Part shown: positions 9,924 to 18,773 of the stretch, piece after piece | Position numbering within the stretch: position 1 is the stretch's first letter | How the letters are laid out: each line of letters starts with the position of its first letter | Assembly (NCBI RefSeq): GCF_947254095.1 | Contig: NZ_CAMYBV010000001.1 | Location: 102,596-166,595 of the forward strand | Direction of reading: 5' to 3' | DNA: 64,000 nt | Source: an uncultured Mobiluncus sp. | GTDB taxonomy: Bacteria > Actinomycetota > Actinomycetes > Actinomycetales > Actinomycetaceae | Program-made: the position numbers and the translations under genes | Notes under the pieces: model-generated | The model's database searches: none | What the model saw: only the letters and a program-made list of their open reading frames with translations | What the model was told of the DNA's origin: nothing

Positions 9924-11234
9924 TCAGCGCTGATCGACCGGGATAGCCGTGGCGTCCCTAATCGTGAACTCGCCCTTCCACATGGTGTACCGCGCCTGAC
10001 CGGGCAGTTCCATGCCCAGGTAGGGGGTATTCGTAGACAGGGAATGCTGCGTGTCCAGGTCAATAGTGCGGCGCGTGGATGGATCCCACAAGGTCAGGTT
10101 CGCCGGTTTGCCGGTGACGATGCCCTGGCCCTGTTCCTTGACCCGCCCGATGTGGGCCGGCGCGGTGGACATGACTCGTGCCACGTCCTCCCACGTGAAC
10201 TTGCCGGAATCGACCATGACTTTCTGAACCACCGGCAGAGCGGTTTCCAAACCAATCATGCCGAAAGCCCCGGCTTGCCACTCGCAGTCTTTTTCCTCCA
10301 AAGGATGGGGCGCGTGGTCGGTGCCGATACAGTCAATAGTGCCGTCCATCAGGCCGGCCACCACGGCTTCGGTGTCCGCAGCAGTACGCAGCGGCGGGTT
10401 GACCTTGTAGCGCGGGTCGTAGGTCTTGGCCATGTCTTCGGTCAGCAAGATGTGGTGCGGGGTGGCTTCGGCAGTCACGGCAATGCCGCGGCTCTTGGCC
10501 CATCGCACAATGTCTACCGAGCCCGCGGTGGACACGTGACAGATATGTACGCGTGAACCCACGTGGGAAGCCAACTGAATATCGCGCAAGATGATGGCTT
10601 CCTCTGCCACCGCCGGCCATCCGGTCATCCCCATTTCAGCCGACAACGGAGACTCATTCATCTGCGCGCCTTCCGTCAGGCGCGGGTCTTGAGCGTGCTG
10701 AGCGACCACCCCGTCGAAGGTCTTTACGTATTCCAGAGCACGGCGCATCAATACCGGGTCGGAAACGCATTTTCCGTCGTCAGAAAACACCGTGACGTGC
10801 GCGTCCGAACGGTTCATGGACCCCAAGTCGGCCAGATGTTCACCTTGCAGACCGGCGGAAACGGCACCGACCGGGCACACTTGTACCCAGCCCGCGAGGT
10901 TCCCCAAGTGCACGACCTGCTCGACGATACCGGCGTTGTCCTGGACGGGAGTGGTGTTGGCCATCGCGTGAACACAGGTATAACCGCCGTAAGCCGCTGA
11001 AAGCGTGCCGGAAGCAACCGTTTCCGCGTCCTCACCGCCGGGTTCGCGCAGGTGAGTGTGCATATCAACCAGGCCCGGCAAAGCCACCAAGCCGTTGCCA
11101 TCGATGGTCGTGGCACCGGCAGAAACAGCATCCGCCGCATTCGCGCCTACACCCGCAAAAATGCCGTCCTTGACAGCAATGTCAGCCCCCTGACCGTTCG
11201 GCAGGGTTACGTTCTTAATCAAATATTCCTTCAC
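9924..11234 (-). CDS. pyrC: Dihydroorotase PyrC
   Basis: Zinc amidohydrolase that cyclises carbamoyl-aspartate to dihydroorotate. The 436-residue protein has the metal-binding [10 protein letters not shown] (H59 and H61), a conserved HVSTAGS segment near 235, and the C-terminal DHAPH motif ([13 protein letters not shown]) bearing the catalytic Asp. Length and motifs fit the class I (long) bacterial type. It overlaps pyrB by 4 bases (ATGA) and is followed by carA after 10 bases. Confidence 0.97.
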   Translation of the reverse strand: MKEYLIKNVTLPNGQGADIAVKDGIFAGVGANAADAVSAGATTIDGNGLVALPGLVDMHTHLREPGGEDAETVASGTLSAAYGGYTCVHAMANTTPVQDNAGIVEQVVHLGNLAGWVQVCPVGAVSAGLQGEHLADLGSMNRSDAHVTVFSDDGKCVSDPVLMRRALEYVKTFDGVVAQHAQDPRLTEGAQMNESPLSAEMGMTGWPAVAEEAIILRDIQLASHVGSRVHICHVSTAGSVDIVRWAKSRGIAVTAEATPHHILLTEDMAKTYDPRYKVNPPLRTAADTEAVVAGLMDGTIDCIGTDHAPHPLEEKDCEWQAGAFGMIGLETALPVVQKVMVDSGKFTWEDVARVMSTAPAHIGRVKEQGQGIVTGKPANLTLWDPSTRRTIDLDTQHSLSTNTPYLGMELPGQARYTMWKGEFTIRDATAIPVDQR

Positions 11235-12199
11235 AGCAGGCCTCCTTCCGGCGCGAGCAAAAGGTAGAGGGCAGCCATCCGGACACTCACGCCGTTTCCA
11301 ACTTGTTCAACAATGACAGACTTTGCGGAATCTGCGGCTTGGGCGCAGATTTCCATACCGCGGTTCATCGGACCGGGGTGCATGATTACCGTGTGTTCGG
11401 GCAGGTTAGTGAAACGGGTGTTGTTCAAACCGTAAGCCCGGTGATATTCGACCACAGACGGGAAGTAACCCCCGCCGGCGGAGCTCATGCGCTCGCGCTG
11501 CACCCGCAGCATCATCACCGCATCAGGATTGGTAGCCAAGGCCACATCCAAGTCGTAGGACACGTCGCACTTCCAGTTTTCTACCCCAACCGGCATCAGG
11601 GTGGGCGGACCGACCAGGGTCACGTGGGCTCCCAAAGTCGACATCAAGTCCACGTTGGAGCGAGCGACACGAGAGTGCAGGATGTCTCCCACGATGACTA
11701 CGTGGGCGCCATCGAGGTCTTTACCTGCGAGGTCGCCGCCGCTCAAACCGAGGTAGTGCCGGCGCAGTGTCATCGCGTCGAGCAAAGCCTGGGTGGGGTG
11801 TTGATGTTCGCCGTCACCAGCGTTGAGGACGGGCACGTCAGACCAGCCTGCGTTAGCCAAACGGTAGGCCGCCCCGGAGGAGGAATGGCGGATAACAATG
11901 CCGTCAACGCGCATGGCCTGCAGGGTCAAGGCCGTATCTTTCAGGGATTCGCCTTTCGCAACCGAGGAACCTTTCGCAGAAAAATTGATGACGTCCGCGC
12001 TGAGGCGCTTGGCCGCGGTTTCAAAAGAAATCCGCGTCCGGGTGGAGTTCTCAAAAAAGAGGTTGACCACGGTTTTGCCGCGCAAGGTCGGCAGCTTTTT
12101 CACCTTTTGAGCCTGGGTCATCGCCATGGCTTCGGCAGTATCCAAAATTTTCAGGACATCTTCGTGGCTCAAATCAGCCGCAGAGAGCAAATGTCGCAT
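11231..12199 (-). CDS. pyrB: Aspartate carbamoyltransferase catalytic subunit PyrB
   Basis: Condenses carbamoyl phosphate and aspartate, the committed pyrimidine step. The 322-residue protein has the carbamoyl-phosphate motif [13 protein letters not shown] (48-60; STRTR at 52-56) and the HPTQ motif in [13 protein letters not shown]. No pyrI regulatory-chain gene is beside it, so it is probably a simple catalytic trimer or associates with PyrC, as in some other bacteria. It starts 5 bases after pyrR ends and overlaps pyrC by 4. Confidence 0.97.
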   Translation of the reverse strand: MRHLLSAADLSHEDVLKILDTAEAMAMTQAQKVKKLPTLRGKTVVNLFFENSTRTRISFETAAKRLSADVINFSAKGSSVAKGESLKDTALTLQAMRVDGIVIRHSSSGAAYRLANAGWSDVPVLNAGDGEHQHPTQALLDAMTLRRHYLGLSGGDLAGKDLDGAHVVIVGDILHSRVARSNVDLMSTLGAHVTLVGPPTLMPVGVENWKCDVSYDLDVALATNPDAVMMLRVQRERMSSAGGGYFPSVVEYHRAYGLNNTRFTNLPEHTVIMHPGPMNRGMEICAQAADSAKSVIVEQVGNGVSVRMAALYLLLAPEGGLL

Positions 12200-12204
12200 G
12201 ATTT

Positions 12205-12744
12205 TTATTCCTTCCCGTCTGCAATAATCACGGCATCTTCGCCGTCACTGTCTTGAAGTTTTACGAGTACCTGTTCCACCCGTGAAGTGGGCAGATTCTT
12301 TCCGATGTAGTCAGCGCGAATCGGAAGTTCGCGGTGACCGCGGTCCACCAGCACGGCTAGCTGCACTTGGGCAGGGCGGCCGTGATCGTTCAACGCATCG
12401 AGCGCAGCCCGAATCGTGCGTCCGGAATAGAGCACATCGTCGACGAGGATGACCGTTTTACCGTCAATGCCGGTTTGGGGCATCACGGTGGGTTTCGGTA
12501 CGCGTATTGGTTGACGGGAAAGATCATCGCGGTACAGGGTGATGTCCAGGGTGCCAACCGGGACGTCTGTATCGGGATTATTTTCCTTTAAAAAATTCCC
12601 CAACCGATTGGCTAGCTCAACGCCACGGGTGGGGATTCCTAACAGAACGACATCTTCAAGACCCTGGTTTTTCTCCATAATCTCGAAGGCCAGTCGTTTC
12701 AGCGAACGGGCAATGTCAGCACTGCCCAACACTGTTTTTTCCAT
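12205..12744 (-). CDS. pyrR: PyrR pyrimidine regulator / uracil phosphoribosyltransferase
   Basis: RNA-binding regulator that senses UMP and represses pyr genes; many also have weak uracil phosphoribosyltransferase activity. The 179-residue protein has the PRPP motif [13 protein letters not shown] (98-110) and the PyrR-specific GIPTRG loop (36-41), with [16 protein letters not shown] near the C-terminus. The ATG at 12744 gives MEKTVLGS, aligning with the start of characterised PyrR proteins, and AAAGGA precedes it. A GTG at 12804 with a GGAGGT far upstream is in frame but would translate the regulatory hairpin. It is first in the pyr operon and probably binds the hairpin over its own ribosome site. 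Confidence 0.95.
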   Translation of the reverse strand: MEKTVLGSADIARSLKRLAFEIMEKNQGLEDVVLLGIPTRGVELANRLGNFLKENNPDTDVPVGTLDITLYRDDLSRQPIRVPKPTVMPQTGIDGKTVILVDDVLYSGRTIRAALDALNDHGRPAQVQLAVLVDRGHRELPIRADYIGKNLPTSRVEQVLVKLQDSDGEDAVIIADGKE

Positions 12745-12750
12745 ATTTTT

Positions 12751-12780
12751 CCTTTCTGCCTCACGGGGCAAAATTAAAGG
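12751..12780 (-). promoter_or_regulatory. PyrR-binding loop covering the pyrR ribosome binding site
   Basis: On the minus strand the leader folds into a lower stem CCTTT/AAAGG, a 5-nt bulge on the 5' side, an upper stem TGCC/GGCA, and the hexaloop CCGTGA. This matches the known PyrR-binding loop in shape (asymmetric internal bulge) and in the conserved CNGNGA hexaloop followed by GGY. The 3' arm AAAGG is also the ribosome binding site, ending 6 bases before the pyrR ATG. No terminator/antiterminator pair is visible, so PyrR-UMP would most simply block translation initiation, the mode reported in mycobacteria. Confidence 0.88.
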
Positions 12781-12944
12781 TTTTATAGCGACTCCATAGT
12801 ACACGTTTTTTTCTTTACCTCCGAATCCCCCGCCCGTGCCGGCGCAAATCGGGTCGGGAATGCTGGAACTCTCGGGAAAAAAGCAGAAACACGCGAAATT
12901 TTCAACACCGAGCGTTTTCAGGCTAAACTCCTGGCAAAATCGCC

Positions 12945-12950
12945 GATAAT
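12945..12950 (+). promoter_or_regulatory. Putative -10 element for a leaderless transcript
   Basis: GATAAT lies exactly 6 bases before the ATG of the 72-residue gene, and no purine-rich ribosome site is present. That spacing places the transcription start at or beside the A of the ATG, the usual layout of leaderless actinobacterial genes. No convincing -35 hexamer is visible. Confidence 0.4.
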
Positions 12951-12956
12951 AAAGAC

Positions 12957-13175
12957 ATGGACGAAAAACGCGAGCTGTTAATGCAGCTTCTATTCGGCAA
13001 CGAGGACACGCCGGGGCTGAGCCAAGAGGTCACGCAACCCGACAACTCGCCAGAGGCCGCTGCTCGTTTCCAAAAGTGGGTCAAGGCACAACAGAAAGCC
13101 AAAACCATCAACGAAACTCTGGACAACTCGGAAAAATCCGCAGATATCCTGCGCGAAATGATGAATCGAGATTAA
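12957..13175 (+). CDS. Small acidic hypothetical protein
   Basis: A 72-residue protein I do not recognise. It is charged and helical-looking: [14 protein letters not shown], a Pro/Asp/Asn stretch (residues 20-30), then [20 protein letters not shown] and a C-terminal ILREMMNRD. There are no Cys residues, signal peptide or membrane segment. It is the only plus-strand gene between pyrR and the glucan cassette, divergent from pyrR and convergent with nusB (9-base gap). It probably starts without a leader. Reality as a gene rests on the complete frame filling the gap and the well-placed -10 hexamer. Confidence 0.6.
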   Translation: MDEKRELLMQLLFGNEDTPGLSQEVTQPDNSPEAAARFQKWVKAQQKAKTINETLDNSEKSADILREMMNRD

Positions 13176-13184
13176 CTGCAGACT

Positions 13185-13760
13185 CTATTCCAGGGTGTCT
13201 AAATCAATCTGTTCCAAAACGCCGCCCGCTGCGGCCGTTTTTGCTGCGGTATCAAAGCTCTGCGGTACCGAAGACTCCAGTTTGGCAATCGCCTCGCCGC
13301 TCAAAGTTTGGTCGGACTCGGTTTTGCTCAACGCATCTTTCATATCGTTGATGGCTCCCAACAGACCGTTGATAAACTTCGGCGACTCGTCAGTAGAACG
13401 TTCCTCCGCGATTTGCATAGCGGCAGTGATGGCTACGGCTCCTTCCACATCGGGATTGAACAAAATCTCCCAAGCCGCGACCCGCATGATAGCCAGGTCC
13501 ACCTCTGGCATCCGCTGCAGCGGCCACGCTTTTGAATATGTCGCCAAAGCCGCATCAATCCGCTCTAAATGCTCGGCCACACCCTCCAAAATTTCGACAG
13601 CATAGGCCGGCAGCGGGGTCTGCGCGGTAGTCTCGTCCTGACGTAGTTGCGCCAGAGAAAATATACCCTCGGGAGTGTCCCAGCCTCGCACATGCGCCTC
13701 ATAAAGCACATCAACGGCCCGAACCCGCTCCCGCGTGCGCCGCGGCAATTTATGTCCCAC
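13185..13760 (-). CDS. nusB: Transcription antitermination factor NusB
   Basis: Partners NusE/S10 on boxA RNA in rRNA antitermination. The 191-residue protein has the family start RRTRERVRAVDVLYEAHVRG (6-25) and the signature DLAIMRVAAWEILF followed by VAITAAMQIAEERSTDESPKF, where the family has EA...AK.....S..FVN. About 45 extra C-terminal residues, rich in Ser, Ala and Asp, follow the helical core. The GTG at 13760 was chosen because AGGGGGACGAGACA precedes it and the sequence upstream is not NusB-like, although the frame is open to 13925. efp lies upstream, as in most actinobacteria. Confidence 0.93.
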   Translation of the reverse strand: MGHKLPRRTRERVRAVDVLYEAHVRGWDTPEGIFSLAQLRQDETTAQTPLPAYAVEILEGVAEHLERIDAALATYSKAWPLQRMPEVDLAIMRVAAWEILFNPDVEGAVAITAAMQIAEERSTDESPKFINGLLGAINDMKDALSKTESDQTLSGEAIAKLESSVPQSFDTAAKTAAAGGVLEQIDLDTLE

Positions 13761-13831
13761 TGTCTCGTCCCCCTCGCAAAATGCGTAACGCGAGCCGGAA
13801 GCCTGCGCCCCGACTCGCGTCCACTGCAGTA

Positions 13832-14395
13832 TTAATCGGTAACCCGCGAGATGTATTCGCCGGTGCGGGTATCGACCTTCACCTTGTCGCCGATATTCAG
13901 GAACAGCGGCACTTGAATATCCCAACCCGTCTCGAGGGTGGCCGGCTTGGTGCCCGCATTGGAGCGGTCACCCTGCAAGCCCGGTTCCGTGTGCGAAATC
14001 TCTAAGACGACCGAGGCCGGCAGTTCGATGAACAAAACGTTGCCTTCGTTGAAAGCCAAGATGCATTTCTGGTTTTCCAGCAGGAAGTGCGCGGCATCCC
14101 CGACGATTTCGGGAGTCACGTTGACCATTTCAAAGGTCTTTTCGTCCATGAACACGTAGTCGGTGCCGTCGTTGTAAGAGTAGGTCATGTCGCGGCGGTC
14201 CACAGTAGCGGTTTCAATCTTTAGTCCCGCGTTAAAGGTCCGGTCAACGATTTTGCCCGAAAGGATGTTTTTTATCTTGGTGCGCACGAAAGCCGGCCCC
14301 TTGCCGGGCTTCACATGTTGGAATTCGACAACCTGCCACAACTGGTTGTCAATCTTCATCACCAAGCCGTTTTTCAAATCATTAGTCGTTGCCAC
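13832..14395 (-). CDS. efp: Elongation factor P
   Basis: Relieves ribosome stalling at proline runs. The 187-residue, three-domain protein carries the exposed loop [13 protein letters not shown] with Lys32 at its tip. The PGKGP arrangement is the actinobacterial type, which in studied species works without Lys modification; consistent with this, no epmA/epmB or other EF-P-modifying gene is present nearby. The C-terminal signature [20 protein letters not shown] is intact. It follows the degenerate shikimate-kinase gene by 70 bases and precedes nusB. Confidence 0.97.
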   Translation of the reverse strand: MATTNDLKNGLVMKIDNQLWQVVEFQHVKPGKGPAFVRTKIKNILSGKIVDRTFNAGLKIETATVDRRDMTYSYNDGTDYVFMDEKTFEMVNVTPEIVGDAAHFLLENQKCILAFNEGNVLFIELPASVVLEISHTEPGLQGDRSNAGTKPATLETGWDIQVPLFLNIGDKVKVDTRTGEYISRVTD

Positions 14396-14465
14396 GTTTC
14401 ATCCTTCACAGTCTTAACAGTTAGCAAATCAGCTCAAACAGTCTACCGAAAAAGCGGGCCGTTGG

Positions 14466-14912
14466 CTAACTGCAGCCGTTTTCAGCGATAACTTTCAACA
14501 GCCGTTGCGCCAGTTCTGTGAAAGTCCCTTCGGCTCGAACCGTGTGGTCGGCGTGCGCTATCAAATCCTCCCGACGGTTTTGGGCCAGGCGGCGATAGGT
14601 CGCGCGCCAAGGCAGGCCGTTAGGGTCACTGAGTTTCTCCGGGTTTACGGCCTGCCACGACTGTTCCCAGGGTAAATCAAGGAAAACTACCGGATTCCCG
14701 TCCTGTCGAAAGTCCTCGACCAGGGCGGATGAACCGGTCTCGAGCACGTCAGAGGGCAACACAAAAATGGCGGGAGCACAACTCGGCGACCAGGTATCGA
14801 GGCCTGAACCGGAAGCCACGGGCAGACCAACGTCCGGTGAAATCGTCTGCGCCAACTGGCTCAGACGGGCTCCCGGCAGGGACACTAAAGCCAACGAACA
14901 GTGCAGTTTCAC
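14466..14912 (-). CDS. Shikimate-kinase-like protein lacking a P-loop
   Basis: A 148-residue protein of unproven function. Its second half follows the shikimate kinase pattern: NPVVFLDLPWEQSWQAV, then a lid-like LPWRATYRRLAQNRREDLIAHADH, then a C-terminal helix. In the first half the nucleotide-binding loop GxxxxGKS is LPGARLSQ, with no Lys, and no DTD or GGG motif is present. It therefore probably cannot bind ATP as a kinase. The gene overlaps the aroK-aroB fusion by 4 bases (ATGA), so it is translated with it. It could be a decayed second kinase or a regulatory partner of the fusion enzyme. Confidence 0.65.
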   Translation of the reverse strand: MKLHCSLALVSLPGARLSQLAQTISPDVGLPVASGSGLDTWSPSCAPAIFVLPSDVLETGSSALVEDFRQDGNPVVFLDLPWEQSWQAVNPEKLSDPNGLPWRATYRRLAQNRREDLIAHADHTVRAEGTFTELAQRLLKVIAENGCS

Positions 14913-16519
14913 TGGGGAATTCCAGTCATTTGGGCAGCTTTAGCCAGAGCCGCAGAATCGGCGACGGGAACAACCACGGGTTTGCCCCAATCTTCCAGCA
15001 GGACGAACCGCAGCTGCCCGCCGCGAACTTTTTTATCGCTAAACATGATGGGTAACAGTTCCGCGAAAGTGTGGGTGGTATAGGTAGTGGGCAAGCCGAC
15101 TGCTTCCAGTTGGTCACGCAGGCGCACGGCCAGATTTTCTGGCCCCCGCCCCAGCACTGCGGCCAGGTTTGCCGCAAACACCATCCCGATAGAAACCGCT
15201 AAACCGTGCGGGAAACGGTAGTTCTCTACCCGTTCTATGGCGTGTGCCAAAGTATGTCCGTAGTTCAAGTATTCCCGCTGGCCCGACTCATACAAATCGG
15301 CTGAAACCACGTCGGATTTCACCGTGACGGCCCGGCGAATAATGTCTCGAAGCGAGGAGGAATCCGGGTCCAGCAGTGCCGACGCGTGATCCCGGGCAAT
15401 GTCCAAAATCTGTTGGTCGCGGATAAACCCGCACTTCAGAGCCTCTGCCAGCCCCTCTCGCAGGTGGTCTGGCGAAAGGGTTCGCAAAGTCGTGAAATCC
15501 ACCGCCACCCCGATAGGAGGATAAAACGCCCCGACCAAGTTTTTCCCGGTGCTCCAGTCAATGCCGGTCTTGCCTCCGATAGCAGCGTCAACCATCGCCA
15601 GCAAAGTCGTCGGCACCGTGATGAGGTCAATGCCACGCAACCAGGTCGCCGCTGCGAAACCTCCCAGGTCAGTGGTGGCTCCCCCGCCGAGAGCCACAAT
15701 CGCATCGCGGCGTTCCAGACCCGCGCTGGCGGCCGCCTCCCACACTTCGGAAAGCACCGGGAGCTGCTTCGCACCTTCTCCGTCAGGCAGCACTTTCACC
15801 GTGGTTTGTTTACCCAATGAATCCAAGTGCTGCGCCAAACTGTTCGCCGCCGGGGCTACCGCTGGCGCGCTGAGCAGCAAGACTTTTTTCGTGTGCGCCT
15901 TCATCAAGGCCGCGACCTGTGCGTTTAGGTCTTCACCAAAGCTCACGGCGTAGGGCTGGCCGGGGGTGGACACCCAGATACAGTCACCCTGGCGTTCTTC
16001 ATAAGTAATGATTTCCCCAGCCAATTCGCTGCGTTTACACTGCGCATCGATAATGACCGTGGCGGTGCTTTCATAGATGTCTTTTCGCTCCCGATACAGC
16101 TCATGCATCCGTTCTCGCAGGTCTCCCGCCAACAGGGGACGAACTTGGGCGTCCTTTTTTTGGCCGGAGCGTTCGGAGCGTTGAATCTGGCGATTCACCA
16201 GGAAGTCCGGGTCCGCTTTCAGGTAGTAAACGGTGTGTTCGCTCAGTAGCTCGCGGGTCGGGGCGTAGGTCGGGGCGCCGCCTCCCAGGGAAACAATCCG
16301 GGCTGAGCCCCGCAGCGCGTCGCGAACCACCGTGTATTCGAGGGCGCGAAAGCCCTGTTCTCCGAGTTCTTTAAAGATCCAGGGGATGGATTGACCGAAA
16401 CGCTGCTGAATTTCCAGGTCGGTATCAATCCAGGTGGTGTGCAAAATTTGAGCCAGAATCCCGGCAGTTTTCGATTTGCCCGAAGTGGGCAATCCCATCA
16501 GAACGATTTTGCGCGTCAT
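14909..16519 (-). CDS. aroKB: Shikimate kinase / 3-dehydroquinate synthase fusion (AroK-AroB)
   Basis: A 536-residue bifunctional protein. Residues 1-170 are a complete shikimate kinase: P-loop GLPTSGKS (9-16), DTD (32-34) and GGGAP (79-83) for shikimate and Mg, and RPLL in the lid. Residues about 185-536 are 3-dehydroquinate synthase: GGGATTDLGGFAAATWLRGI, VPTTLLAMVDAAIGGKTGID, and the metal-binding HTLAHAIE. The two enzymes catalyse steps 5 and 2 of the shikimate pathway. Adjacent aroK and aroB are usual in actinobacteria; here they are one frame with no internal stop. The start overlaps the aroC stop by one base. Confidence 0.95.
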   Translation of the reverse strand: MTRKIVLMGLPTSGKSKTAGILAQILHTTWIDTDLEIQQRFGQSIPWIFKELGEQGFRALEYTVVRDALRGSARIVSLGGGAPTYAPTRELLSEHTVYYLKADPDFLVNRQIQRSERSGQKKDAQVRPLLAGDLRERMHELYRERKDIYESTATVIIDAQCKRSELAGEIITYEERQGDCIWVSTPGQPYAVSFGEDLNAQVAALMKAHTKKVLLLSAPAVAPAANSLAQHLDSLGKQTTVKVLPDGEGAKQLPVLSEVWEAAASAGLERRDAIVALGGGATTDLGGFAAATWLRGIDLITVPTTLLAMVDAAIGGKTGIDWSTGKNLVGAFYPPIGVAVDFTTLRTLSPDHLREGLAEALKCGFIRDQQILDIARDHASALLDPDSSSLRDIIRRAVTVKSDVVSADLYESGQREYLNYGHTLAHAIERVENYRFPHGLAVSIGMVFAANLAAVLGRGPENLAVRLRDQLEAVGLPTTYTTHTFAELLPIMFSDKKVRGGQLRFVLLEDWGKPVVVPVADSAALAKAAQMTGIPQ

Positions 16520-17763
16520 CAGAAAGTCGTCCTTTGCGTCACTTCATCGAGGTAGGCGCGCAAATTTCGCGAACATTCCGCCACCGAGTCCCCGCCTGTT
16601 TTTTCCAGTAGAGCGTCAGCCAACACCAGTGCTACCTCGGCTTGGGCGATGACGGCAGCCGGCACTACCGCGGTCGTATCCGAACGCTGGTGCAGCCCGG
16701 TCGCCACGCTACCATCAGCCAAATCCAGGGTCGGCAGGGCGTGGGGAACGGTAGAGATAGGTTTCACAGCGGCGGAAACCACAATCGGATTGCCGTTAGA
16801 CATCCCACCTTCGATGCCGCCCGCCAGGTTAGTAGGTCGCGTTACCGTTCCCAAGCCCGTGTTTGCGTCGGCTGGCTGGTCACCGCGGTACAGAGGGTCG
16901 TGGGCTTGACTGCCCGGCAGGGAGGCTTGCAGGAAAGCCGCGCCGATCTCCACCCCTTTTACGGCTTGAATAGAGACGAGGGCGGCGGCCAGACGCGCGT
17001 CCAGTCGGCGGGCTCGGCTCACGTGAGACCCTAAACCGATAGGCACCCCGTAGGCGATGACCTGGACTACTCCCCCTAAGGTATCGCCCGTGTGTTGCGC
17101 GTGGTCGATAGCCTGCACCATCTGTTCCGCCGTATGCGCATCCAGGCAACGTACCGGGTCATTGTCAAGATAATCCGCATCTTCCGGCTGCGGCATCGGC
17201 GCGTCCAGAGGAACCGAAACTGAACCGACGGAGGTCACATGAGACACTAAACGAATCCCCGCGACCTGATCCAACAACGCTTGTGCAAAAGCCCCCAGCG
17301 CCACTCTGGCGGCCGTTTCCCGAGCGGAGGAACGTTCCAACACGTTACGGGCATCGGTGAATCCGTACTTCATCATGCCGGCAAAGTCGGCGTGTCCCGG
17401 CCGCGGTTTCGTAAGCTGAAGATTTCGCGCCACTTCGCGCTCGTCGCCACGACCCGCGTCTCGCAGCAGCGCCTGACAAGGTACCGGGTCAGGGCTCATG
17501 ACCGTCTGCCACTTAGGCCATTCTGTGTTTTTAATCTCGACAGCAATCGGGGAACCCAGCGTTTTGCCGTGGCGCAGCCCCGAAAGGATGGTCACTGCGT
17601 CTTGCTCGAAGTTTTGACGTGTTCCCCGGCCGTAGCCTTTTCGCCGCTGGGCCAGGGTTTGGGTCAGGGTATCGGTGGTGATTTCGATCCCTGCCGGCAG
17701 TCCACTGAGTACGGCTATCAGGGCGGCGCCGTGTGATTCCCCGGCAGTGACACAATCCAACAT
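16519..17763 (-). CDS. aroC: Chorismate synthase AroC
   Basis: Final shikimate step, converting EPSP to chorismate with reduced FMN. The 414-residue protein starts MLDCVTAGESHGAAL, matching the family signature (ML...TAGESHG). It has GRGTRQNFEQD (flavin site), the RSSARETAARV motif, and HQRSDTTAVVPAAV near the C-terminus. The ATG at 17763 was taken from this family start; the frame is open to 17793. It is coupled to aroKB through TGATG at 16521-16517. Confidence 0.96.
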   Translation of the reverse strand: MLDCVTAGESHGAALIAVLSGLPAGIEITTDTLTQTLAQRRKGYGRGTRQNFEQDAVTILSGLRHGKTLGSPIAVEIKNTEWPKWQTVMSPDPVPCQALLRDAGRGDEREVARNLQLTKPRPGHADFAGMMKYGFTDARNVLERSSARETAARVALGAFAQALLDQVAGIRLVSHVTSVGSVSVPLDAPMPQPEDADYLDNDPVRCLDAHTAEQMVQAIDHAQHTGDTLGGVVQVIAYGVPIGLGSHVSRARRLDARLAAALVSIQAVKGVEIGAAFLQASLPGSQAHDPLYRGDQPADANTGLGTVTRPTNLAGGIEGGMSNGNPIVVSAAVKPISTVPHALPTLDLADGSVATGLHQRSDTTAVVPAAVIAQAEVALVLADALLEKTGGDSVAECSRNLRAYLDEVTQRTTF

Positions 17764-17832
17764 GAGCTCATCTTGCCACATTTCGCCACACATCCCGAAC
17801 CGGGTTACTCGGCCTGGACGGTGAGAAAGCGG

Positions 17833-18516
17833 CTAGATGCCCACCAATATCAAGGGCAGATACACCACCCACGTGATGTAGGCGCCCGTGATGAGCCACG
17901 GGCCGAAAGCAATGTCTTTATCTAAATCAAGTTTTTTACGGATGACCTGGATTAAGGCAAACGCGCCGCCCAAGAGTGAGGCCAGTAGCAGCATCGCTAG
18001 GGGCGCGAACCAGTTATAAAGACCTAGCCATGCGCTGAGCAGCGCCGCGAGCTTGACATCTCCCATCCCTAAACCAAAATGCGTGGCGAGAGCCAAAACC
18101 AGCCCCATAGCTAGACCCAAAACCCAGATCCTCGCCAGAGCCTCGGTGTCATGGCGAATCAGAGTGACAATGGTCAGTACAGGTAGAAGCATCGCGGCCC
18201 CCAACCCCAATAGACGGTTAGGCAGCAGCCGGTAGAGGGCATCAGTCAGGAATAACGCACAGAATGGGGCGGTACCCAGGTACACCGGCAAGGTGACGAG
18301 GAAATGGGTGAAGCACAGACCGTGGGAAAAATAGTTGAGAATAAGCCACTGGATAACATTGAGGAGGACCGTAGCCAAGGTCAGGCACAGCGGAAACGGC
18401 AGGTAAAACAGGTCCGGCAATTCGATGCGACGCTGGCGCAAAATTTTGGTCGTGACCGCGCCCACCGTGTAACCCCAGATTCCGCTGAGAATCCACGCCA
18501 GAACGTGCCAGAGCAT
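17833..18516 (-). CDS. Prepilin peptidase (A24 family)
   Basis: Polytopic aspartyl peptidase that cleaves, and may methylate, type IV or Flp prepilins. The 227-residue protein is almost entirely hydrophobic, with about six to seven membrane segments. The catalytic pair is recognisable: Asp in LTDALYRLLPNRLLG and the GxGD motif in GLGMGDVKLAALLSAW. The N-terminal Cys-rich domain of larger PilD proteins is absent, as in short TadV-like and actinobacterial forms. It is upstream of aroC on the same strand. No pilin or secretion ATPase gene is in the window, so its substrate must be encoded elsewhere. Confidence 0.88.
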   Translation of the reverse strand: MLWHVLAWILSGIWGYTVGAVTTKILRQRRIELPDLFYLPFPLCLTLATVLLNVIQWLILNYFSHGLCFTHFLVTLPVYLGTAPFCALFLTDALYRLLPNRLLGLGAAMLLPVLTIVTLIRHDTEALARIWVLGLAMGLVLALATHFGLGMGDVKLAALLSAWLGLYNWFAPLAMLLLASLLGGAFALIQVIRKKLDLDKDIAFGPWLITGAYITWVVYLPLILVGI

Positions 18517-18554
18517 CCCTCCCCCTCCTTGAGAAAAAGCTTAATCACTGCCCG

Positions 18555-18603
18555 TATTTTGGCTGAGCAACAACTGTAAATTGCTTCTATTTTAGCTGAG
18601 TAA
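18555..18603. repeat. Two 16-bp direct repeats spaced 33 bp
   Basis: TATTTTGGCTGAGCAA at 18555-18570 and TATTTTAGCTGAGTAA at 18588-18603 differ at two positions. Their 33-bp spacing is close to three helical turns, which would place two protein dimers on the same DNA face. They lie about 40-90 bases upstream of the prepilin peptidase start and read TTACTCAGCTAAAATA on its coding strand. This looks like a regulator-binding pair; no regulator is identified. Confidence 0.4.
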
Positions 18604-18737
18604 AGCGTGAAGATGGTGCTGTTTTCTCAAAAATTGTGCATGGAGAGCCAGAGCCTTCACGTAGCTCCCACACCATCAAGGCATCAAGGACTCGTGCGAC
18701 CAAACGGGCGAATCTTAAAAAAACTTTTCTCAAATGC

Positions 18738-18766
18738 TTGTTTTTTATCACGGTGAAATGTAGTCT
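18738..18766 (+). promoter_or_regulatory. Putative promoter of the glucan-uptake operon
   Basis: TTGTTT (18738-18743), a 17-base spacer and TAGTCT (18761-18766) give a reasonable housekeeping-type promoter. The predicted start point, near 18773, abuts the 18-bp palindrome at 18774, so a bound repressor would block initiation or early elongation. Confidence 0.5.
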
Positions 18767-18773
18767 TTATCTA

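Noticed and set aside
13760..13925. Longer N-terminus for nusB
   Set aside because: The extra 55 residues are unlike NusB, and the ribosome site lies before the GTG at 13760.
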